Part shown: positions 38,501-43,395 of the stretch, piece by piece
Layout of the letters: each line of letters begins with the position of its first letter
Numbering within the stretch: the first letter of the stretch is position 1
Made by a program: the position numbers and the translations under genes
Source: GCA-2718035 sp964435285
GTDB taxonomy: Bacteria; Bacteroidota; Bacteroidia; Flavobacteriales; TMED113
Direction of reading: 5' to 3'
Length of the DNA stretch: 64,000 nt
NCBI GenBank assembly: GCA_964435285.1
Contig: CAYSYA010000008.1
Span: 34,334 to 98,333 of the forward strand
The notes under the pieces: generated by a model
Seen by the model: the letters and a program-made list of their open reading frames with translations, nothing else
Database searches by the model: none
Told to the model about the DNA's origin: nothing

Positions 38501-39512
38501 TCCTCCATATGAAATATCATGGACTAATCAATTAACTGGAGAAGAAATTAACCCATCTATGCTTTTAGGAGGTGAAGATGGTATTACTTATAATCTTGTA
38601 GTAACTGACCAAAATCAATGTATCCAAACTAATACATTTATAATTAACCCAGAACCTGAAGAAATTATTATTGAAAATTTAGATGAAATGACATCAAATT
38701 ACAATGGTTATGAAATTTCTTGTAACGGATATAATGATGGGTATATAGATTTAGATGTTAGTGGGGGAAATCCTCCTTACTCATTTAGCTGGTTTGGGCC
38801 TAATGGTTTTGAGGAAAATATTGAAGATGTTTCAGACTTATTTTCAGGGACGTATTCAGTTTTAATTTCTGATTCAAATGGTTGCCAACTCTTTTCTTCA
38901 GTTGATCCATTAGAGATTGAAATGAATGAACCAGAGGAATTTGAGATTTTATTTACTTGGGCTGAAAATGCTCGTTGTGAAGATTCTGACGATGGAAGTA
39001 TAATAATTACAACAAACGGTGCTGTTCCTCCCTTTAGTTATATAATAAATAATGTATTAGATACTTTAGAAGGTGGTTCGTTCAACACTAATTTAGATAT
39101 TGATGATTATCAATTTGTTGATGAGAGTTCTATAGTCATTCAAGATTTAGAAATTGGTTTATACTCAATTAATATTATTTCTGATCAAAATAGTTGTATA
39201 GAACCTCAGTTCGTAAATATGAATGTTAGTTATGATGATGAAAATTGTTTATGGATTCCAAGTATTTTTTCCCCTAACTCTGATGGTGTTAATGATACAT
39301 TTGAAATTTATGGAATGGAATATTACCCCAATGCATCAGTTTTTATTTATGATCGATGGGGTGTGAAAAAATACGAATCAAAAAATCAACTATATGTTCC
39401 ATGGAATGGTACGTCAAATGGAAATCTAAATGAAATTGGAACATATTATTATGTAATTGAATTAAATACAGGCCAAAAAACATATAGTGGCAGTATTACT
39501 TTAAAACGGTAA
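32589..39512 (+). CDS. SprB-repeat surface protein with N-terminal cytochrome-c-like domain and T9SS type B C-terminus
   Basis: Secreted 2307-residue protein. The signal peptide (1-19) is followed by a cytochrome-c-like domain (about 20-115): heme motif CIGCH at 35-39 and a downstream GSMPPG that could give the axial Met. Residues about 116-245 hold the first copy of a roughly 130-residue GDxIGxFY domain. GCTD-type Cys repeats follow (five in all, about 250-370 and 538-620), then about 12-14 SprB repeats. Two of these contain further GDxIGxFY domains at about 797-932 and 1243-1377, and a TSP3-like island lies near 1845-1905. CHU_C occupies 2218-2307 (CLWIPSIFSPNSDGVNDTFE, YDRWGVKKYE, GTYYYVIEL). 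It lies 3 bases after the giant adhesin gene and 3 bases before the PorP/SprF gene. It may be an adhesin or a redox-active surface protein. Confidence 0.9.
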   Translation: MINKLYILLIFLIPLVEYAQVNYETEIQPLFNSNCIGCHSGGFPSGGLNLTDLNNLLEGSNNGPVIVEGSPNSSLLWQEVFVGSMPPGPNDLSEEQINLIEQWIFEYSSFQNNDCLVFESLNQSCATTNSIAIPNTMTTDIEIGDEIGLFYINESNEFICSNTIIWTGDTNALSGCGDDTGTTAVDGFQTGDELNFFVLKNDGSIYNLTVSFQEIPGFESTYIPNGLTAISSMFISDLYATGCNDNTTIFGCTDSLACNYNENATDDDGSCLIIDSICEICSGETDGTGTVIDNDIDDDGICDSDEILGCTDSSAINFNENATDDDGSCILELLGCIDSTACNYNELANTDDNSCTYPEFGYDCLNECIYPDPNNSDNCFSDYEPITITNLIWDLNNSQVTVEWTGGLSIPTIEIGLIANYGFPYAVAYNIDFNLENNGSYTFEIPCTIILDANNDGILDENVLFEYAISVEQNFNNSTLAPCNVVTNDYSFWGNNLEGIGCNDCSNNIVTCSQTNFYTNSNTDLNQLAQVNLSICTVTGCTDNTACNYDDDANTDDGSCTYVDGICETCENGIIIDNDADNDGICNDDEIVQVNGCTDENAFNFDSNATSDDGSCCFVNGCSQPDNILYNPDACFFDDQLCVTIVDCDDTIIPFTTINNVTCFNEGDGTIEVIFNSVFGGTPPYTVVWEQLIDTDGDGIDDSQTLIFDPNNDGLLENLDASNYKVTVVDDLGCSGTTIVAVTQPAEINVNFDTTEILCNGDESDISIGIEGNIMDYDVLINGNYIETVNAGSPTITNENDFEFTETGTNNTIIIFGCDDSDCSDANGVITPGDIIGIFYENVNGDLECGGSAIFNGTIPFAALSGWQTEFASDNGFEDGDPYIWYLFDTSGDIYQLNPNYDLNQGVDYFTPGGFTVITNFEVGTILGSNDDFYYTTQSGEYIIEVLAENGCVASTTILIDQPSPIELISSEVSNPTCGGSINGTIDIEISGGTGSYNYEWIGPLGDVISNNEDLTALSPGTYSVTVTDENNCVFSNSFEINNPETIEVSYSYEPISCNGENTSLTIEVNGGVPPYIIDYSGLDPNNISSGFYTFSVTDDLGCLETFNVSISDPDGIAINYPAVETVCYGETNIPVDFSMSISGGNPPYSYEWFDNNGVSLGIFSPSATVSPGDYSIVITDSDNCVSIPSFFTISEPEQISVDFDLDAINCFGETATANFTIDGSPGSYTIFFNGESETTTIGLSDISFDWTNTGVNSSIVISEITGLNLNEGDLIGVFYTSANGVQCGGSTAYSQSTGFPISLAAWGEETGQDNGFVSGEEFLFLISSGGLVYEVEVEFNLDLPGFTDVFEINGLTQIENMNVTGVFSDGPDFSFDSLEENNYFVEILDGNGCSWDSTIVVNDASQLIISNEIISNASCFGELAEINSSVFGGEPPYTYQWQNIINGQIISSQPQPELEAGSYFFIVTDSNGCSEINLVEVPQESGDININFQSETCANENNGFINSCVDWEGSITFSLSDSSGLINEINIDGNGLQTCNIFENLSPSNYILSVVSSDGCIVTEEIDIESADPILVAFDTNPAQCFDQPTGTIFIDEIIGGNPPFEIDWNGVDTEAVLPGFHSFIITDQNGCSKTFNYFIGNSPNINTNPTVVQNNCFNGEEGSINLSVTGGNPLYDYIWTNSSGDIIGYNSSISNLSSDSYFVEITDANGCTFNESYTITDQNENFVVLVNTVPANCYAGEGTVSASVLNQNSLNYNFIWPNGVTNNGQDVSLPAGNYNLLVVNNSSGCTITQPFTINQPEEFIIEVFFDEILCFEDNNNDGLNDLTTSVNAFISGGADFDIDGDGINNDIDNDIDNDGVVNDLDDDIDGDGILNDFDDNGLIWIDGDIDNDGIVNDEDSDWDGQNIFVDNNFLSPGIYFVYSFDSNGCYSITEFEITSPEEFIIDVYPNQIQCYGEYGTADLSISGGTPPYEISWTNQLTGEEINPSMLLGGEDGITYNLVVTDQNQCIQTNTFIINPEPEEIIIENLDEMTSNYNGYEISCNGYNDGYIDLDVSGGNPPYSFSWFGPNGFEENIEDVSDLFSGTYSVLISDSNGCQLFSSVDPLEIEMNEPEEFEILFTWAENARCEDSDDGSIIITTNGAVPPFSYIINNVLDTLEGGSFNTNLDIDDYQFVDESSIVIQDLEIGLYSINIISDQNSCIEPQFVNMNVSYDDENCLWIPSIFSPNSDGVNDTFEIYGMEYYPNASVFIYDRWGVKKYESKNQLYVPWNGTSNGNLNEIGTYYYVIELNTGQKTYSGSITLKR
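34540..39240 (+). repeat. SprB repeat array of the 2307-residue protein
   Basis: About 12-14 units with the same SGG-PPY-W and G-Y-VTD-NGC pattern as the preceding gene. At least two units are split by an inserted roughly 130-residue domain, and one by a TSP3-like island. The units are diverged in DNA sequence. Confidence 0.75.
38115..38310 (+). repeat. TSP3-like calcium-binding repeat island in the 2307-residue protein
   Basis: About seven Asp-rich loops (DIDGDGINNDIDNDIDNDGV onward to DNDGIVNDEDSDWDG), followed by the SPGIYFVYSFDSNGC strand of a SprB unit. Confidence 0.7.
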
Positions 39513-39515
39513 ATT

Positions 39516-40553
39516 ATGAAAGAATTTAAAAAAATAATTTTAGTATTTGTTTTATTTCTGTTTACTCAGGAATCTAAATCTCAACAATTACCAATATTCA
39601 GTCAGTATATGTTTAATGATTATGTAATTAATCCTGGAGTGGCGGGAACATTAGATTACATTCCATTAAGAATGACATATAGAAATCAATGGACAGGATT
39701 TACTGGAGCTCCTAAAACTTTTACTCTATCTGCTCATTCAGCAGTTACAGATCATATTGGATTAGGATCCCTGCTGTATAATGATGTCAGTGGGCCAATT
39801 AGTATTTCTGGGGCTATGTTCTCATATAATTTTAGATTTCCAGTTTCTGGTAAATATTGTGCTTGGGACAAAAGAAAATTTTTATCTCTTTCATTAAGTA
39901 CTAGATTAAATCAATTTTCGTTTGACCCTACAAACGAAACATGGTATTCAATTCACGCTCCTGACGGTAGTGGTGCAGTTGACCAGGTTATACCAAATGG
40001 AATAGAAACATCTTTCAATGTATATCATTCATTGGCTTTATATTTTTATTCTGAACGTTTTTATGCAGGAATTTCAGCATTAGATATTTTTGCAACTCCA
40101 AATGATCTTGATATCCTTTCTTATTATGAGGGTGGTTATTCTAATAATATTATAGGTCAATATAATTTTTTAGCTGGTTATTATTACCCAATAGATCAGC
40201 AAATGAATTGGGCTATAGAGCCATCACTATTACTAAAAAAAACAAAGATGTCTGATATGCAATATCACTTTAATACTAGAGTTATTTACCAAGATTTAAT
40301 GTGGTTTGGATTATCTTACAGACAATTTGATGCGCTTGTTATATTATTTGGTGTTGATTATGGTCAATATTTCTTTGGTTATAGTTATGATTCTTCTATT
40401 TCGGAAATAAGTGGTTATAATTCTGGGTCTCATGAATTAGTTGTTGGATATAATTTTTCAATCAGAAACAAAAAAGACAACTTAAGATTTAGAAAAAGGT
40501 TTGAAGATAGGAGAAGATTAATTAATCCTTTTAAGGAGTTTAGAAGAAATTAA
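39516..40553 (+). CDS. PorP/SprF family type IX secretion outer-membrane protein
   Basis: Outer-membrane barrel of 345 residues that, in characterised gliding bacteria, is needed to export or anchor a neighbouring SprB-type adhesin. The signal peptide (about 1-22, ending ESKSQ) is followed by the family start LPIFSQYMFNDYVINPGVAG and the RNQWTGFTGAPKTFTLSAHS segment, both hallmarks of PorP/SprF. The remaining sequence alternates beta strands. It lies directly behind two type B T9SS adhesin genes, which supports the role as their partner. Its basic C-terminus (RFRKRFEDRRRL) is long. Confidence 0.93.
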   Translation: MKEFKKIILVFVLFLFTQESKSQQLPIFSQYMFNDYVINPGVAGTLDYIPLRMTYRNQWTGFTGAPKTFTLSAHSAVTDHIGLGSLLYNDVSGPISISGAMFSYNFRFPVSGKYCAWDKRKFLSLSLSTRLNQFSFDPTNETWYSIHAPDGSGAVDQVIPNGIETSFNVYHSLALYFYSERFYAGISALDIFATPNDLDILSYYEGGYSNNIIGQYNFLAGYYYPIDQQMNWAIEPSLLLKKTKMSDMQYHFNTRVIYQDLMWFGLSYRQFDALVILFGVDYGQYFFGYSYDSSISEISGYNSGSHELVVGYNFSIRNKKDNLRFRKRFEDRRRLINPFKEFRRN

Positions 40554-40554
40554 T

Positions 40555-40989
40555 TTGTATATAATTGTTTTATTTTTTTCATTTTTAATTTGCTTTTCAC
40601 AAGAGATGGATAAAAAATATTTAAAGAAATTAACACCTGAAGAAATCGAGGTAATTGTAAATAAAGGAACTGAAAAACCCTATTCAGGTACCTATAATGA
40701 TTTTTATAAGAAAGGTTTATACGTTTGTAAGGCTTGTGATACTCCATTATTTTATTCCAGTGATAAGTTTAATTCAAATTGTGGATGGCCTTCATTTGAT
40801 GACGAAATAAAAGGTTCGATAAAAAGAATACCTGATTATTCTCTAGGAAAAATAAGGACTGAAATTATTTGTTCAAATTGTAATGGCCATTTAGGACATG
40901 TATTTGAAGGTGAAAATTTTACAGAAAAAAATATTAGACATTGTGTAAATAGTATTAGTTTAAAATTTATTGAAAATGAAAAAAAATAA
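40555..40989 (+). CDS. msrB: Exported peptide-methionine (R)-S-oxide reductase
   Basis: Repairs R-methionine sulfoxide in proteins. The 144-residue product from the TTG at 40555 has a signal peptide (YIIVLFFSFLICFSQ), so it should act in the periplasm. An internal ATG at 40603 would give a cytosolic form. Zinc Cys pairs are C58/C61 (VCKACDTPLF) and C106/C109 (CSNCNGHLGH). CGWPSFD (C76) is the usual resolving-Cys motif and RHCVNSISL contains catalytic C130. It begins 1 base after the PorP/SprF stop and overlaps the next gene by 14 bases, so it is in the adhesin operon. Confidence 0.92.
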   Translation: MYIIVLFFSFLICFSQEMDKKYLKKLTPEEIEVIVNKGTEKPYSGTYNDFYKKGLYVCKACDTPLFYSSDKFNSNCGWPSFDDEIKGSIKRIPDYSLGKIRTEIICSNCNGHLGHVFEGENFTEKNIRHCVNSISLKFIENEKK

Positions 40990-41764
40990 ATTATTTATAA
41001 TTTCATTATTTCTAAACGTTTTCTTTCTTTTTTCCCAAGAAAAAAACAATATATCTAATGATCAGTTAAACAATATGTTTTTTTCTAATGATGATATGAA
41101 TTCAATTTTTTTCTCTAAAAAAAATATTAATTTTTATAAAATAAAATCATTTGACGCATTGGGAAATAAAATACCCTTATGTATTAATGAAAAATTAGAA
41201 ATATTTTTAGATTGTGAAAATAGAATTAAGTATGCTCAAATAATTGATTCAAAAATTTACGATAATGAAACGAATTTAATTGGACATTGTTATTTTGGTA
41301 AAATAACAGAAAAAAATTTAGATAATTTTTGGAAAACTTTAAAACATTGGAAAGGTAATATTACAATATACGACGAAACAGAATCATTTAGAATTGCAAC
41401 ATTTATGTATTTAAAAAAAGAAAAAGATTATTTTTCAATTATGAATCTAGATACAACTGCTACAGTTAAGATGCTAAAGAAATCATATAAAAAACTACTA
41501 AAAACTTATAATATTGATAAGTTTCCTGATGACGATGAGATAATTGCAAAAAATAAAGAAATTGAAGAGGCGTTCATTGCAATATCAAAAAAAATAGATC
41601 CAGATTATGAAGATAATAATAATTGGTTAGAGGATTTTTTTTCAAAAAATAGAAGAAGTATGTGGAGTCAAGATGAGGGTTATGTTCCATATATAAAAAG
41701 AGAAATAAAAGAATTAAAGCCTGTCTCAAGAGAAAATAAAGAAAGATACCCGTTTTTAGATTAG
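40976..41764 (+). CDS. Secreted hypothetical protein with degenerate J-like domain
   Basis: A 262-residue protein starting at the ATG within the msrB end (a TTG six bases upstream is possible). The signal peptide is MKKNKLFIISLFLNVFFLFSQ. Residues about 151-207 look like a DnaJ domain: KDYFSIMNLDTTATVKMLKK, SYKKLLKTY, then helix NKEIEEAFIAISKK. However, the HPD tripeptide that stimulates Hsp70 is replaced by NID at about residues 179-181. A cysteine-containing beta region precedes it. I do not recognise the rest. A role as a scaffold without Hsp70 activation is inference. Confidence 0.7.
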   Translation: MKKNKLFIISLFLNVFFLFSQEKNNISNDQLNNMFFSNDDMNSIFFSKKNINFYKIKSFDALGNKIPLCINEKLEIFLDCENRIKYAQIIDSKIYDNETNLIGHCYFGKITEKNLDNFWKTLKHWKGNITIYDETESFRIATFMYLKKEKDYFSIMNLDTTATVKMLKKSYKKLLKTYNIDKFPDDDEIIAKNKEIEEAFIAISKKIDPDYEDNNNWLEDFFSKNRRSMWSQDEGYVPYIKREIKELKPVSRENKERYPFLD

Positions 41765-41846
41765 ATTTTAATCATCTATTAAATATATAAATCTCGTATT
41801 AGTATTCTAAGCAAAAATAAATTTAATGTTGAGCTCTTTGTAATAA

Positions 41847-41859
41847 TGACTTTTTGTCA
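41847..41859. promoter_or_regulatory. TGAC-N5-GTCA palindrome upstream of hsp20 (putative activator site)
   Basis: TGACTTTTTGTCA, identical to 12496-12508 upstream of dnaK and extended by one pair to ATGAC...GTCAT. It lies about 55 bases before the sigma-54-like GG. Confidence 0.55.
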
Positions 41860-41888
41860 TGCAATTATTAAATTTTATTAAAAATAAA

Positions 41889-41901
41889 TGACATTTTGTC
41901 T
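41889..41901. promoter_or_regulatory. Second, imperfect TGAC-N5-GTC palindrome upstream of hsp20
   Basis: TGACATTTTGTCT has one mismatch in the outermost pair and lies 13 bases before the GG element. It could be a second activator half-site. Confidence 0.4.
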
Positions 41902-41911
41902 TATTTTTTAT

Positions 41912-41928
41912 TTGGCACAATATATGCT
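41912..41928 (+). promoter_or_regulatory. Sigma-54-like promoter of hsp20
   Basis: TTGGCACAATATATGCT has GG at 41914-41915 and GC at 41926-41927, exactly the GG-N10-GC spacing of -24/-12 promoters. The GG is 47 bases before the hsp20 ATG, as for dnaK (48). Confidence 0.6.
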
Positions 41929-41960
41929 TTATATAAATTGTTAATCAAAATAAAATAAAT

Positions 41961-42347
41961 ATGCTTACGATAAGAAATAAACCTTTTAACTACTTTAATG
42001 ATTTTAATTCATTAATTGACAATATTTTTGATGATACTCAAATATTATCTTCAAATAATAATTATCATTTTAGTGAAAATGAAAAAGAAATAATAATTGA
42101 ATTCCCTTTACCAGGAATTGAAAAAAAAGATATAGAATTAAGTCATTCTGATGGTTGTTTAAAAATCAAATATGAATCAAAAAATAATAAAAATTTAAAT
42201 TGGGTAAATAACTTTGAAGAAAATATTGAAATTACAGAAGAAATTGATGAAAATAAAATTAATGCTAGGTTTAAAAATGGATTGATGGTTATAAATATTC
42301 CAAAAAAAGTTAAAGTAATTAAAGAAAAAATTATTGAAATAAAATAA
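41961..42347 (+). CDS. Small heat-shock protein, Hsp20/alpha-crystallin family
   Basis: ATP-independent cytosolic holdase of 128 residues. The alpha-crystallin domain spans about residues 35-125. It begins FSENEKEIIIEFPLPGIEKK, includes a central DGCLKIKYES strand, and ends with the RFKNGLMVINIPKK strand (the A-x-x-NGVL-like motif). The N-terminal region (NDFNSLIDNIFDD) matches bacterial class A members. It has a sigma-54-like promoter and palindrome shared with dnaK, and it is followed after 1 base by a small gene that is probably coexpressed. Confidence 0.92.
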   Translation: MLTIRNKPFNYFNDFNSLIDNIFDDTQILSSNNNYHFSENEKEIIIEFPLPGIEKKDIELSHSDGCLKIKYESKNNKNLNWVNNFEENIEITEEIDENKINARFKNGLMVINIPKKVKVIKEKIIEIK

Positions 42348-42348
42348 T

Positions 42349-42678
42349 ATGAATCCCTCTATAATAGATTTAAATAAACTAACCCGTGAGGAGTTAATCA
42401 GTTTTATTCTCAAATTTTTAGGCCTAATAAAAGATGGAGTTTCTAACGAAAAAGAAGAACTTTATGAAGTTTTAGGTAAAAAAATTAGTGAAATCAATAA
42501 TTCTCAACAAAGTATACTTATATTGAATGAATCTTTTAAAAAAATTGAGAGCAAATCCAAAAAACATAATATTATAGAGGGATTATTTGAGTTAATTTCA
42601 TATTTCGAATTTGAAGAAAAATATGAAATATGCGCTACAATAAAAAAAGTAAAAGACAATCTTCTTATGGATTTATAA
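42349..42678 (+). CDS. Hypothetical small protein in the hsp20 operon
   Basis: A 109-residue protein I do not recognise. It is predicted helical throughout, with a hydrophobic segment ISFILKFLGLIKDG and a charged Lys/Glu-rich end (FEEKYEICATIKKVKDN). There is no signal peptide or transmembrane segment. It starts 1 base after the hsp20 stop and ends 17 bases before ung, so it likely shares hsp20 heat-shock regulation. A role with the chaperone is inference from position only. Confidence 0.6.
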   Translation: MNPSIIDLNKLTREELISFILKFLGLIKDGVSNEKEELYEVLGKKISEINNSQQSILILNESFKKIESKSKKHNIIEGLFELISYFEFEEKYEICATIKKVKDNLLMDL

Positions 42679-42695
42679 ATACTTTATACTAACAT

Positions 42696-43361
42696 ATGAT
42701 AAATGTAAATATTGAAAAATCATGGAAAAAATTACTAAAAGATGAATTTTCAAAAAATTACTTTACTGAATTAGTTGATTTTATTAAACTAGAATACTCT
42801 AGGGAAAAGATATATCCTAATGGATCTTTAATTTTTAACGCATTTAAATATTGTTCATTTAATGATTTAAAAGTTATTATTTTAGGTCAAGACCCTTATC
42901 ATGGGTATAATCAAGCGCATGGATTATCATTCAGTGTAATTAATGGTGTAAAAAAACCACCATCTCTTGTTAATATATTTAAAGAATTAAAAAATGATAT
43001 TGGAAAAGAAATTCCTGAATCTGGAAACTTAGAACACTGGGCAAAACAAGGGGTTTTATTATTAAATTCTATTTTGACGGTCAGAAAAGGTCAACCAGGT
43101 TCTCACCGAGACAAGGGTTGGGAATTATTTACTGACTCTGTAATAGATTCTATATCAAACAACTCTAAAAGAAAAGTTTTTATGTTATGGGGAGCATATG
43201 CCCAAAAAAAAGGAAAAAAAATTGATAGAAACAAGCATTTAGTACTTGAAGCGGCACACCCATCTCCATTTTCTGCACATACTGGTTTTTTTAATTCAAA
43301 TCACTTTAGTAAATGTAATGATTATTTAAATTTGTTCAATATTGAAAAAATCAATTGGTAA
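42696..43361 (+). CDS. ung: Uracil-DNA glycosylase
   Basis: Removes uracil from DNA in base-excision repair. The 221-residue length matches family 1. The catalytic water-activating Asp lies in ILGQDPYHG (D66), followed by QAHGLSFSV. The DNA-binding loop HPSPFSAHTGFF carries the conserved His, and the SLVNIFKELKND and QGVLLLNSILTVR segments are also typical. All key residues are present. The start at 42696 is the first ATG in frame and is 17 bases after the preceding gene. Confidence 0.96.
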   Translation: MINVNIEKSWKKLLKDEFSKNYFTELVDFIKLEYSREKIYPNGSLIFNAFKYCSFNDLKVIILGQDPYHGYNQAHGLSFSVINGVKKPPSLVNIFKELKNDIGKEIPESGNLEHWAKQGVLLLNSILTVRKGQPGSHRDKGWELFTDSVIDSISNNSKRKVFMLWGAYAQKKGKKIDRNKHLVLEAAHPSPFSAHTGFFNSNHFSKCNDYLNLFNIEKINW

Positions 43362-43373
43362 TTTTTAACTTTG
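43342..43373 (+). promoter_or_regulatory. Probable promoter of the metalloprotease gene
   Basis: TTG at 43342-43344 and TAACTTTG at 43366-43373, an exact TAnnTTTG, fit the Bacteroidota -33/-7 pattern. The leader to the ATG at 43396 would be about 15 bases. The -33 box lies inside the 3' end of ung. Confidence 0.5.
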
Positions 43374-43395
43374 TTTATCAATTATATGTTTTCAA

